From an uncultured Pelagibacteraceae bacterium (lineage in GTDB: Bacteria; Pseudomonadota; Alphaproteobacteria; Pelagibacterales; Pelagibacteraceae): a DNA stretch of 64,000 bases. Position numbers and translations under genes: made by a program. Of the stretch, positions 17,828 through 25,910 are shown in pieces (position 1 is the stretch's first letter; each line of letters opens with the position of its first letter). Where the stretch lies: contig CACNAR010000001.1 of NCBI GenBank assembly GCA_902618485.1, positions 1-64,000 on the forward strand. Direction: 5' to 3'. The notes beneath the pieces were generated by a model. It was not told where the DNA came from. It did not search any database and saw only the letters and a list, made by a program, of their open reading frames with translations.

Positions 17828-18301
17828 CTAGTTTAAGGGCTGAAGAACTCTATTTATAAAATGGATTATACCATTAGAAGTTTCAACATCAGCAGTTACA
17901 ACTTCAGCTTCATTTATATAAACTATACCATTAACTTTTTTTATAGTTATTTCCTCACCATTAATTGCTTTGAGTTTAATTTCACCTGCAACTTCTGAAG
18001 AAGGAATTTTTTTTGAAAAAACGTGTCGTCCCAAAATTTTTACAAGTTTATCTTTGTTTTCCTCTCTCAACAGACCATAATATGTTTGTGCACTAATTGC
18101 TGCAAATGCGTCGTCTAAAGGTGCAAAAACAGTAAATGGTCCTTCACCTTTTAAATTCTCACTTAATCCTGATTTCATTAAGGTTTCGTTTAATTTTGTA
18201 AATTTACCGGTTTCGTTTAATTTATCAATTACATTTCCAAATGTTATCGATGGGATAATCATCATGGCAAGTGTTAAAAATATTGTGTGGAATTTTTTCA
18301 T
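17828..18301 (-). CDS. Exported fasciclin (FAS1) domain protein
   Basis: A 157-residue protein with a signal peptide (residues 1-22) and one complete FAS1 domain. The H1 motif is FTVFAPLDDAFAAI (about residues 57-70), the central YH-type region is LGRHVFSKKIPSSEV, and the H2 motif is ETSNGIIHFINRVLQP at the C-terminus. FAS1 domains mediate adhesion or protein contacts. Small single-domain FAS1 proteins recur beside photolyase and light-stress genes in marine bacteria, which fits its place here. Confidence 0.93.
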   Translation of the reverse strand: MKKFHTIFLTLAMMIIPSITFGNVIDKLNETGKFTKLNETLMKSGLSENLKGEGPFTVFAPLDDAFAAISAQTYYGLLREENKDKLVKILGRHVFSKKIPSSEVAGEIKLKAINGEEITIKKVNGIVYINEAEVVTADVETSNGIIHFINRVLQPLN

Positions 18302-18385
18302 TGGACTTTAATAACTTTAAATTTATAATTTGAAAGTAAATTAAGTGCGACAAATAATAAAAATTTTTTTAAATTAATTAAATCT

Positions 18386-19087
18386 ATGAATTTTTCAAAA
18401 GCTATCTTTAGATTTGTAATTATTTCTATCTTTACTTTATCTTTTTCCAATATTTCAAATTCAGTGGAAAAAAATTATTATAAAGATTTAATAACAGATT
18501 GGTCTAGAATCTTTCCCGACAGCAACAGAAATGCTGCTGGTCCAAAATTCTTCAAACATATAATTGATAAAGACATAAATTATGAAGATTTCATTGAATA
18601 TAACAAACTTTATTGTGCTGTTTCTGGTTCTTTGATCGATCCCAATAGTGACCCTGATTTTTTATTTATCAGTGAGAGAGGAACTAAAAATAAAATTTGT
18701 GGTAATTACTATAAATGTTGTATTCCGTGTTCTTGTGATATTATGAAATATTCTGAAGTCGAAAGGATGAAATATAAATTTAAAGACGGCATCAAGGAGT
18801 TTTTTGTTTTTACAATTAAAAATCCCTGCAACAAAGAAGATTTTCCAAATAGGGTTAATAAAGATTATTTTTGTGTTGGAGAGAAAATAAATAACAAACA
18901 AGTTTATGATTTAAATGGCCGAATAGTAATTGGTTTATTGCATGACGGTAAAAGCTGCAGAAAAGATGAGATAGATTTTGTGAAAAGTCATCAGATAACT
19001 GGTAGATTTTGTGAATTTAGAAATAATACACCCATAGAGAATTTAGAGGCAGGCATGGGTGATATTTTTATTAAACTTGCGAGATAA
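18386..19087 (+). CDS. Cysteine-rich exported protein, unknown function
   Basis: A 233-residue protein with a signal peptide (about residues 1-26, ending ISNSVEK). The mature part has ten cysteines, several in tight groups: ICGNYYKCCIPCSCDIMKY near residues 107-125, then NPC, YFC, KSC and RFC. The even number and exported location suggest disulphides, or a metal site in the CCxPCxC cluster. It resembles no family that I can name. It starts 84 bases from the divergent fasciclin gene and is followed by a small membrane protein after five bases. Confidence 0.75.
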   Translation: MNFSKAIFRFVIISIFTLSFSNISNSVEKNYYKDLITDWSRIFPDSNRNAAGPKFFKHIIDKDINYEDFIEYNKLYCAVSGSLIDPNSDPDFLFISERGTKNKICGNYYKCCIPCSCDIMKYSEVERMKYKFKDGIKEFFVFTIKNPCNKEDFPNRVNKDYFCVGEKINNKQVYDLNGRIVIGLLHDGKSCRKDEIDFVKSHQITGRFCEFRNNTPIENLEAGMGDIFIKLAR

Positions 19088-19092
19088 AAATT

Positions 19093-19314
19093 ATGGATAA
19101 TAAGATTTTTGAATGGGCAGGAGTTATAACAGCAATATTATATTCATTATTCGTAGCTATGAATATTGGTATTGAATTTTTTGGTTTTTGCTTATTACTT
19201 TTATCTGCAATTTTAATTGGAATTTGGGCGTATAGAGGTGGTCATAGAGGAATATTATTTTTACAATTTTTTTACGCAACGGCAGGAATTATCGGAATGT
19301 TTAGGTGGTTTTAA
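19093..19314 (+). CDS. Small membrane protein, unknown function
   Basis: A 73-residue, almost wholly hydrophobic protein with three likely membrane helices (about residues 7-22, 25-47 and 53-72). The pattern FFGFCLLLLSAILIGIWAYRGGHRGILFLQFFYATAGIIGMFRW is like small proteins distantly similar to the PnuC transporter unit, but this is uncertain. Its stop overlaps the end of the convergent photolyase-like gene by four bases. Confidence 0.65.
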   Translation: MDNKIFEWAGVITAILYSLFVAMNIGIEFFGFCLLLLSAILIGIWAYRGGHRGILFLQFFYATAGIIGMFRWF

Positions 19315-20450
19315 TTGAAAGTTGAAATTATTTTTGGAATATAATTTTTAAAATTAAAAAAACCTTTGTTGCAATATTGCCAAGAATACTGATCAAGTTT
19401 TCTATATAAAAAAGTTATTTTTGAGTTATTTAAATTTAAATAATCTAAATTTTCACCAACTGAGGGATATAAACCATAACAGTTTTGAATATCTTTTATT
19501 TTACTTATATTGACCACCTCATAATCAATAGACTTGGCTTTTAACCTTTGTTCTTGGTCTTCAATTAAAAGGGATTTAAATTTTACAACTTTTTCACTCA
19601 GCTTAATAGATCTATTATTATTTTCATTTGAAATTAAATAAATTTTTTTAAATTTGTAATTTTGAAAATCAGTAATTTCAAAAGCAAGATTATTATCAAA
19701 AATTAATAGACTTTTATCTTCAATATTTTGAGGATTACTAAAATCTTGTTTTATTATTGAGTAAGTTTTTTCAGATACTTTTGGAGGAGCATTTTCATTT
19801 AAATTAATATTATTGAATCTGTTAGCAGTGAATTTTTTAATGTTCCATTCGCTCGCCAAATAATGTTTTCCTTGTGTTTGAACTCCAGCAACCCATCTCC
19901 ATCCAAGAGTATTAGACGCAGCATCGCCGTCATATAGATGTTGCATAAAAAATTCTGCACCTAATTGCCAAGGTAATTCTAGAGTAAAAATCCAAATACT
20001 GGCGAACCACATCCTTGTATGATTGTGTAAATAATTATTTTCTTTTAGTTCGATTACCCATTGATTAAAGCAATCTATCTTTGTTTTTCCTTCAATTGCA
20101 TTTTTATAATTTTGATTATTTTTTAAATTTTCCTTAATTTTAATTAATTCTGTTAAATAATCTGACCAAACATTTGGTCTTAATTCTAGCCAGCCCTTCC
20201 AATATGTGCGCCATAATACTTCTTGTATAAATTTTTCATTTTTTGAAAAAGAAAATTTACCTAGAGATTTTTTAATGATCTCTTGTTCATTAACAATTCC
20301 ATGAGTTACATATGGTGACAAACAAGAAACATTTGATCTTTTATCTGGACCAAAATCAAAATTTCTAAGCTTTGAATATTCTGTAAGATTGTTTTCAACA
20401 AAACTTTCTAATCGATCTAAGGCCTTAGCCCTTGAGGGTTCAAAATTCAT
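19311..20450 (-). CDS. Photolyase-like FAD-binding domain protein with domain order reversed
   Basis: A 379-residue protein. Residues 1 to about 235 are the FAD-binding helical domain of DNA photolyases and cryptochromes: VLWRTYWKGWLELRPNVW (78-95), HNHTRMWFASIWIF (142-155), and the flavin-contact motif DGDAASNTLGWRWVAG (174-189) with Asp174 and Asn180 conserved. No alpha/beta antenna domain precedes it. Instead the last 135 residues look like a Rossmann-type alpha/beta unit (SLLIFDNNLAFEI, KIYLISNENN, KVVKFKSLLIEDQEQRLKAKSIDYEVV). Repair of cyclobutane dimers is possible but not shown. PsiE lies upstream on the same strand after six bases. Confidence 0.87.
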   Translation of the reverse strand: MNFEPSRAKALDRLESFVENNLTEYSKLRNFDFGPDKRSNVSCLSPYVTHGIVNEQEIIKKSLGKFSFSKNEKFIQEVLWRTYWKGWLELRPNVWSDYLTELIKIKENLKNNQNYKNAIEGKTKIDCFNQWVIELKENNYLHNHTRMWFASIWIFTLELPWQLGAEFFMQHLYDGDAASNTLGWRWVAGVQTQGKHYLASEWNIKKFTANRFNNINLNENAPPKVSEKTYSIIKQDFSNPQNIEDKSLLIFDNNLAFEITDFQNYKFKKIYLISNENNNRSIKLSEKVVKFKSLLIEDQEQRLKAKSIDYEVVNISKIKDIQNCYGLYPSVGENLDYLNLNNSKITFLYRKLDQYSWQYCNKGFFNFKNYIPKIISTFN

Positions 20451-20456
20451 TTAAAA

Positions 20457-20837
20457 CTATTTAGATTTTTTTTTCTTAAGACCTAATTTATCACTATGTC
20501 TTAATCTCAAGATTACAATAGCACCAGCAATTAAAACTATTGCAACTGCCTCATAAACCAATGCAGTAGGGTCCATCTCTTTACCTTGAAGAATAATAAA
20601 TCGAGCAAGTGCAGTAATTGCTATTAGTAGTGGTAACGTAATACTGATTGATTGCTGGTTCCAAAAAACTCTAACCATTGCAAGAACTTCTAAATAAAGA
20701 AACATTAATAACAAGTCAGCTAACGTTACAGACATGTTTTGATACATTTTATAAATTTCAATACCTACAGCAATTACTGTGCTTATTAAAATAATGCACA
20801 TTAGTATAAGTTGTAGATTCTTAGCTATTTTTTCCAT
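20457..20837 (-). CDS. PsiE family membrane protein
   Basis: A 126-residue protein with four membrane helices (about 9-30, 38-57, 65-84 and 90-110) and a lysine-rich C-terminus (KLGLKKKKSK). The phosphate-starvation-inducible PsiE pattern is seen in LLLMFLYLEVLAMVRVFWNQQSISITLPLLIAITALARFII. Function in other species is unknown beyond induction by phosphate limitation. The start overlaps the stop of the preceding membrane protein by one base. Confidence 0.88.
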   Translation of the reverse strand: MEKIAKNLQLILMCIILISTVIAVGIEIYKMYQNMSVTLADLLLMFLYLEVLAMVRVFWNQQSISITLPLLIAITALARFIILQGKEMDPTALVYEAVAIVLIAGAIVILRLRHSDKLGLKKKKSK

Positions 20838-21289
20838 TATTTGTCCTTACTAAATGGCAACCATTTTTCAAACACTGATTTTGATGGACCATCATATGGA
20901 ATAGTATACGAGTTAGTATTTGTTAAAACTTCAATACCCTTAGAAAAAACAAAAATAAACACTATAACAAATACAATAACCATAATTTTAAATGGATCAA
21001 AATTTTTTGTTTGAAAGACGCTGGTCGATTTTTCCTCAGCTTTATGGAATTGTTTGAATGTCATATAGACTGCAAATATAAGGCCGATATGTGCCAAGTA
21101 TGTTCCAGCCCAGCCAAAAGCAAAAGTCGTATATGAAAATACATACAAACTAAATACTGTTGTCCATATAAAACTTAGGACTAGTAATATTTGTAATCTA
21201 ACAGCCTTAGGTAGTGATCTTAAATCATTTTTACTATCATCAAACAATATATTGGCTGAGTCTTGCATCCATTTTTTTAAATTGTCCAT
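20837..21289 (-). CDS. Membrane protein, unknown function
   Basis: A 150-residue protein with a polar N-terminus (residues 1-30), then three membrane segments (about 32-52, 56-78 and 101-119), and a periplasmic-looking C-terminal tail ending WLPFSKDK. I do not recognise the family. One-base overlap with psiE suggests that the two are made together. It begins 61 bases after the argG stop, with a strong hairpin between them. Confidence 0.7.
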   Translation of the reverse strand: MDNLKKWMQDSANILFDDSKNDLRSLPKAVRLQILLVLSFIWTTVFSLYVFSYTTFAFGWAGTYLAHIGLIFAVYMTFKQFHKAEEKSTSVFQTKNFDPFKIMVIVFVIVFIFVFSKGIEVLTNTNSYTIPYDGPSKSVFEKWLPFSKDK

Positions 21290-21315
21290 AAAACTAAGTT
21301 ATGTTTTTTTTCAGA

Positions 21316-21340
21316 ATTGACAATGTAAAAAATTGTCAAT
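21316..21340. repeat. Perfect inverted repeat between argG and the next gene
   Basis: ATTGACAAT (21316-21324) and ATTGTCAAT (21332-21340) pair perfectly over nine bases with a seven-base loop, and the pairing can extend outward by an A-T pair. On the plus strand it is followed by TTTTTC, but no plus-strand gene precedes it. On the minus strand, the direction of argG transcription, no T-run follows. It may be an operator for the 21289-20450 genes, an RNA stability hairpin, or an atypical terminator. Confidence 0.5.
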
Positions 21341-21350
21341 TTTTCTTGAG

Positions 21351-22535
21351 TTATCTTAATTTTTTTTTATGAAAATTTATAAATTTTTCAACGTTAGATT
21401 TATTGAAGGATTTATTTTCCTCAAATGAAACCTTTTTCATTGAATATGCTTTACTTTTTGTAATTCTTGATTGAGTAATAATATTTCCTTTATAAAGCTT
21501 AAGTTTTACAGTTCCATTTACTTTATTTCTTTTGAGGTCGACGATTTTTTGAAGTTTAAACCTTTCTTTTGAAAACCAATATCCATTGTAAATTAATTCT
21601 GCATATCTAGACATGATGGAGTCTTTTTTATGCATTGTGTTTTTGTCTAATGTTACAGACTCTATAGCTCTATGTGCATGAATAAGAAGTGTACCACCAG
21701 GTGTTTCATAAACTCCTCTAGATTTTATACCAAGAAATCTATTTTCAACTAAATCAACTCTTCCAATACCGTTTTTACCAGCTATTAAATTAAGTTTTGT
21801 TAAAATTTTCTCAGGATTATATTTTTTTCCATTAATACCAACTGGGTCTCCATTTTTAAAATTTATGGATATAAATGTAGGCTTATTAGGAGCTTTCTCT
21901 GCAGAAACCGTTCTTTGAAAAATAATTTCTGGAGCAGAATTTTTAGGATTTTCTAAAACTTTTCCCTCGGTAGAGGTATGAAACAAGTTATCATCAACAG
22001 AAAAAGGTGTGGAACCTGCTTTATCTTTAGGTATCGGTATTTTGTATTTTTTTGCATATTTAATAAGATCTGTTCTAGATCTTAAATTCCAAATTCGCCA
22101 GGGTGCTATTATCTTAATCTTTGGACCAAAAAAATGATAGCCAAGCTCAAATCTTACTTGATCATTTCCTTTACCGGTGGCTCCATGAGATACTGCATAA
22201 GCTTTATATTTTTTTGCAATTCTTATTTGATCTTTTGCTATTAAAGGTCTTGCAATTGAGGTACCCAATAAATATACGCCCTCATAAATCGCGTGACCTC
22301 TGATCATCGGAAAAACATAATCTTTAACAAAAATATTTTTTAAGTCTTTTATTATAATATTTTTTACCCCAAATTTTTTAGCATTTTTGATTATCTTTTT
22401 TTTATCTATCACTTGACCAATATCAGCCGTGTAACAGATTACTTCGGCATTATAATTTTCTTGAAGCCATTTAAGTATTATGGAGGTATCTAGTCCTCCA
22501 GAATAAGCTAATACAATTCTTCTGTTTTGTGTCAT
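21351..22535 (-). CDS. argG: Argininosuccinate synthase
   Basis: A 394-residue ATP-dependent ligase that joins citrulline and aspartate in arginine synthesis. The PP-loop LAYSGGLDTS is at residues 9-18. Further family motifs are SHGATGKGNDQVRFELGY (citrulline and ATP contacts), KDKAGSTPFSVDDNLFHTSTEGKVLENP and GRVDLVENRFLGIKSRGVYETPGGTLL. The length is normal. The IalB-family gene lies four bases upstream on the same strand, a chance neighbour by function. Confidence 0.97.
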   Translation of the reverse strand: MTQNRRIVLAYSGGLDTSIILKWLQENYNAEVICYTADIGQVIDKKKIIKNAKKFGVKNIIIKDLKNIFVKDYVFPMIRGHAIYEGVYLLGTSIARPLIAKDQIRIAKKYKAYAVSHGATGKGNDQVRFELGYHFFGPKIKIIAPWRIWNLRSRTDLIKYAKKYKIPIPKDKAGSTPFSVDDNLFHTSTEGKVLENPKNSAPEIIFQRTVSAEKAPNKPTFISINFKNGDPVGINGKKYNPEKILTKLNLIAGKNGIGRVDLVENRFLGIKSRGVYETPGGTLLIHAHRAIESVTLDKNTMHKKDSIMSRYAELIYNGYWFSKERFKLQKIVDLKRNKVNGTVKLKLYKGNIITQSRITKSKAYSMKKVSFEENKSFNKSNVEKFINFHKKKLR

Positions 22536-22538
22536 TAA

Positions 22539-23051
22539 CTAACTACAAGCTTTTTTCGCTGTGTTATAAGCTTTAGTGAAACCTAATAATGAATAATGAT
22601 CAATTGTTTGAGAACCTTTTTCGTTATAACCAGTAACCATAATTCTAGAACCTTTTTTCATAACCCTAACCATTATTTTTTCTTTTTTATTACTGGTCAT
22701 CCAAGCAAAACCTTGTTGTTTGATATCAAATTTAAATTTGTTATTTCCAGATGTTGCAAGAACAGTATTATTTTTATTAAATTCATATCCAGCGGTAGTG
22801 CTTATTTCATTAGTAATTTTTTCACCTGGTCTGAATGTCACAAACAGCCTTGCATCTCTTTTACTTGTTTTTGGAGATTGTAAAATTGGTGAGGATTGAG
22901 CAAAACAAACTTTACCCGATGTTTCTGCTAGCACTATGGTTTCCCAATCTTTATATTTTCCAATTTTTTTGAGATCTTCAGCTAGGGTTTTTGTAATTGA
23001 AAAAAAAATAAAAAATAAAGACAATAATAAAGTTTTTTTAATTATGGGCAT
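22539..23051 (-). CDS. Invasion-associated locus B (IalB) family exported protein
   Basis: A 170-residue protein with a signal peptide (residues 1-24, ending TLAED). The mature part follows the alphaproteobacterial IalB pattern: KYKDWETIVLAETSGKVCFAQSSP, RDARLFVTFRPGEKITNEIS, then a C-terminal GYNEKGSQTIDHYSLLGFTKAYNTAKKAC with the two Cys (near 49 and 169) able to form a disulphide. In Bartonella the name comes from erythrocyte invasion; in free-living species the role is unknown. It overlaps the aldo/keto reductase gene by ten bases. Confidence 0.85.
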   Translation of the reverse strand: MPIIKKTLLLSLFFIFFSITKTLAEDLKKIGKYKDWETIVLAETSGKVCFAQSSPILQSPKTSKRDARLFVTFRPGEKITNEISTTAGYEFNKNNTVLATSGNNKFKFDIKQQGFAWMTSNKKEKIMVRVMKKGSRIMVTGYNEKGSQTIDHYSLLGFTKAYNTAKKACS

Positions 23052-24082
23052 GGGTTTGGGTATTTTTTTTGAATATTATTAATTTCATTTAGCATTTCAC
23101 TTGATAGAGTTACATTTACACTTTCTATATTTGTTTTCAACTGTTCCATTGTCGTTGCTCCAATAATTACACTTGTTACGAAAGGCTGAATCTCACAAAA
23201 TTTTAAAGACATTTGGGTAAAATCAACGTTAAATTTTTTTGATATTTTATAATATTCCTCAATTGCGTTTTGACCATTTTCGTTTTTATATCTTGTAAAA
23301 TCTTTAAATAGTTTCATTCTTGATTTTTCAGGCAAATTATTATTCCTATATTTTCCCGTTAAGTAACCAAATGCTAGTGGTGAATAGGCTAACAATCCAC
23401 TTTTCTCTCTTACTGAAATTTCTGCTAATCCAACTTCATAAGATCTATTTAGTAAATTATAAGGGTTTTGAACAGACATCATTTTAGGAAGATTTTTTAA
23501 CTTAGAGATTTCAAGAAATTTTGACAAACCCCATGCTGTCTCGTTAGACAAACCTACATATCTAATTTTTCCCTGCTTAATAAAATTTTCTAGACTTTTA
23601 AGTATTTCCTCAAATGGTGTCCAGTCATTATCGTTTTCATCGTGCTCGTAACCGTGTTTTCCAAAAAAATTAGTATTTCTCTCAGGCCAATGAAGTTGAT
23701 ATAAATCTATGTAGTCTGTTTTTAACCTTTTAAGGCTTTCTTCTAAAGCATCTGAAATTTTCTTTTTTCCAAAATTATTTCCACCACCCCGAATATATTT
23801 ATTTGAGGTATTTCCACAGACTTTTGTAGCAATTACAACTTTGTCTCTTTTATTTGTTTTTTTAAACCAGTTTCCAATTATTCTCTCTGTTTCACCATAA
23901 GTTTCTTTTCTCATGGGAATTGAATAAATTTCTGCTGTATCCCAAAAGTTTACTCCATGATCTAATGCCCAGTCCATTTGCTCGAAACCTTCTTCTTCTG
24001 TATTTTGTTCTCCCCAGGTCATTGTACCGAGACAAATTGTACTAACGTCAAGATCAGTATTACCTAATTTTTTGTAATTCAT
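23042..24082 (-). CDS. Aldo/keto reductase, Tas-like
   Basis: A 346-residue NADP(H)-dependent oxidoreductase with the TIM-barrel AKR fold. The catalytic tetrad is visible as Asp48 and Tyr53 (WDTAEIY), Lys87 (ATKVCG) and His131 (YQLHWPERNTNFFG). The longer insertion after the His and the start YKKLGNTDLDVSTICLGTMTWGEQN match the Tas branch. Its physiological substrate is not known. It heads the minus-strand group with ialB and argG and is divergent from the Bax inhibitor-1 gene. Confidence 0.93.
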   Translation of the reverse strand: MNYKKLGNTDLDVSTICLGTMTWGEQNTEEEGFEQMDWALDHGVNFWDTAEIYSIPMRKETYGETERIIGNWFKKTNKRDKVVIATKVCGNTSNKYIRGGGNNFGKKKISDALEESLKRLKTDYIDLYQLHWPERNTNFFGKHGYEHDENDNDWTPFEEILKSLENFIKQGKIRYVGLSNETAWGLSKFLEISKLKNLPKMMSVQNPYNLLNRSYEVGLAEISVREKSGLLAYSPLAFGYLTGKYRNNNLPEKSRMKLFKDFTRYKNENGQNAIEEYYKISKKFNVDFTQMSLKFCEIQPFVTSVIIGATTMEQLKTNIESVNVTLSSEMLNEINNIQKKYPNPCP

Positions 24083-24125
24083 TGTGGTTTTAAAGTGTTA
24101 ATATTTATTAATCTTTTAAGGTATC

Positions 24126-24153
24126 TTGAATAATTAGTAAAAGACTATATATC
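24126..24153 (+). promoter_or_regulatory. Possible sigma-70-type promoter of the Bax inhibitor-1 gene
   Basis: TTGAAT (24126-24131) and TATATC (24148-24153) are spaced by 16 bases, 11 bases upstream of the ATG at 24164. In such AT-rich DNA chance matches are frequent, so this is weak. Confidence 0.25.
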
Positions 24154-24163
24154 TATATCAATT

Positions 24164-24928
24164 ATGGAATTTGATAAAAAAGGAATTTTAGCAAGAGCAA
24201 AAGCTGCAGCGCAAGAGACAACTGCGGTTATGGATGAAGGCTTAAGAGCCTATATGCTAAAAGTTTACAATTATATGGCAACCGGTGTTCTTTTAACTGG
24301 GATTGTAGCTTTATTATCCTTTAAGATGTCGGTAGTAACTGATGCAGGTGGTTCTATTGTTGCATTAACGAGTTTTGGTTCAGCAATTTATATGTCCGGA
24401 TTGAAATGGGTTGTAATGTTAGCTCCATTAGCAATTGTGTTTTACATGAGTTTTGGAATAAATAAAATGAGTGCTGGAAAAGCACAAACTACTTTTTGGG
24501 TTTTTGCTGCATTAATGGGATTATCTCTTTCATCAATATTATTAGTGTATACTGGTTTGAGTGTAACTAGAGTTTTCTTCATATCTTCAGCAACTTTTGG
24601 TGCGATGAGCATTTATGGATATACAACAAAAAGAGACTTAACGAAATTAGGTTCTTTCTTGATGATGGGATTGATTGGAATTATCATTGCTTCATTGGTA
24701 AATATTTTCATGAAGTCATCTATGATGTATTTTGTTATTTCAATTTTAGGTGTGCTTATATTTGTTGGATTAACCGCTTATGATACACAAAAAATAAAAA
24801 ATATGTATGTAGCAAGTGATACTGGTGAATTAATGGGTAAAAAGGCTGTAATGGGTGCTTTAACCTTGTATCTTGATTTCATAAATCTATTTATAATGCT
24901 TCTTAGACTTTTTGGTCAAAGAAGATAA
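24164..24928 (+). CDS. Bax inhibitor-1/YccA family membrane protein
   Basis: A 254-residue protein with a soluble N-terminus (about 30 residues, KAAAQETTAVMDEGLRAYMLKVYNYMATGV) and seven membrane helices. The family signature MATGVLLTGIVALLSF, then ATFGAMSIYGYTTKRDLTKLGSFLMMGLIG and the C-terminal AYDTQKIK with GALTLYLDFINLF are all present, including the acidic residues in the last helices that form the proton/calcium-leak sensor. In E. coli YccA modulates the FtsH protease. It converges with the DUF2794 gene. Confidence 0.94.
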   Translation: MEFDKKGILARAKAAAQETTAVMDEGLRAYMLKVYNYMATGVLLTGIVALLSFKMSVVTDAGGSIVALTSFGSAIYMSGLKWVVMLAPLAIVFYMSFGINKMSAGKAQTTFWVFAALMGLSLSSILLVYTGLSVTRVFFISSATFGAMSIYGYTTKRDLTKLGSFLMMGLIGIIIASLVNIFMKSSMMYFVISILGVLIFVGLTAYDTQKIKNMYVASDTGELMGKKAVMGALTLYLDFINLFIMLLRLFGQRR

Positions 24929-24930
24929 CG

Positions 24931-25278
24931 TTAATCTGAAAGTTTTTTCCAATTAGTATTTTTCAGCAAATTACTTAGATTGTCAGAATTTTTTAAAATC
25001 TTGCCATTTGTATCAGTAATCAAATATCTTAAATTTTTGTTTTTTGGTTTAAAATTTTTACAGATTTTATATAGAGCATTTTCAGCAGCATTCTTAAAAA
25101 CACTAAACCCAACCTGTCTACTGGAAATATTTAATCCATAATCTTTCCAAGATCCTTCAGAAACCATTTTAGCATATAAATCCAGAATTATTTTAAGTTC
25201 GTTTTTTTCAAAAAAATATTTTTCATCGATGCTTTTATTGTGTGTATTATTTATGATTAATCGTAAATTGTTATTCAT
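24931..25278 (-). CDS. DUF2794 family protein
   Basis: A 115-residue soluble protein of the DUF2794 family, restricted largely to Alphaproteobacteria. FFEKNELKIILDLYAKMVSEGSWKDYGLN (residues 22-50) and VGFSVFKNAAENALYKICK are the conserved parts. The C-terminus is the usual short beta region ITDTNGKILKNSDNLSNLL. Function unknown. It overlaps the yciB-type gene by eight bases. Confidence 0.85.
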   Translation of the reverse strand: MNNNLRLIINNTHNKSIDEKYFFEKNELKIILDLYAKMVSEGSWKDYGLNISSRQVGFSVFKNAAENALYKICKNFKPKNKNLRYLITDTNGKILKNSDNLSNLLKNTNWKKLSD

Positions 25279-25855
25279 TAATTTTATATTTATTAATTAA
25301 ACTGATCTGAAAAGCAGTGAAAATAAATGTGATAGGTAATAAGCCCCATACTTTAAAGTTAACCCAAAACTCCTCAGTTTGAGTTCTCCATACTAACTCA
25401 TTCAAAACTGCTAATCCAAAGAAAAAATATATCCATCTTTTATTCAATATTTCCCAGCCTGTATCTGATAATGAAATTGAACCACCCATAATTTTTTTAA
25501 GCACAGGCTCTTTTGTAAAATATCTACCAAATATTAGAGATAATCCGAATAAGATATTTATAATAGTTGGTTTAATATAAATGAAAACTGGATTATCAAA
25601 ATAGATAGTCAGTCCACCAAATAATGTAATTAATATTCCACTAATTAAAGGAACTTTAGGAATTTTTTTCTCTAGCATCCACATAATTATTAGTGCGATA
25701 ATAGTTGCAATTATGAAAGGTGGTATCGCAATCTTTAAATCTTTGTCACTATCGTAATAGTAGTAAAAAAAAATTATAAGCGGTCCAAAATCTGTAAGAA
25801 ATTTAATTAAGGATTTATTCACAAAAAAGATATTAACATAAATAAAATTTAACAA
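25271..25855 (-). CDS. yciB: Inner-membrane septation protein A family (YciB/IspZ)
   Basis: A 194-residue membrane protein with five or six helices. The family patterns LIKFLTDFGPLIIFFYYYY at the start, VPLISGILITLFGGLTIYFDNPVFIYIKPTIINILFG in the middle, and WEILNKRWIYFFFGLAVLNELVWRTQTEEFWVNFKVWGLLPITFIF near the end are clear. YciB links cell-wall synthesis and division machinery in the inner membrane. In Alphaproteobacteria it often sits near ftsY. The start ATG at 25855 fits, although a later start close to the FLTDFGP segment cannot be ruled out. Confidence 0.9.
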   Translation of the reverse strand: MLNFIYVNIFFVNKSLIKFLTDFGPLIIFFYYYYDSDKDLKIAIPPFIIATIIALIIMWMLEKKIPKVPLISGILITLFGGLTIYFDNPVFIYIKPTIINILFGLSLIFGRYFTKEPVLKKIMGGSISLSDTGWEILNKRWIYFFFGLAVLNELVWRTQTEEFWVNFKVWGLLPITFIFTAFQISLINKYKINE

Positions 25856-25910
25856 AAACTTTATATTTTTTCCTATTGATTTTTATTTTTAAATACCCAT
25901 ACTCTCTTTA

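Noticed and set aside
21316-21340. Intrinsic terminator of argG
   Set aside because: In the direction of argG transcription the hairpin is not followed by a T-run (AAAAAAAA lies there instead), so I list it only as an inverted repeat.
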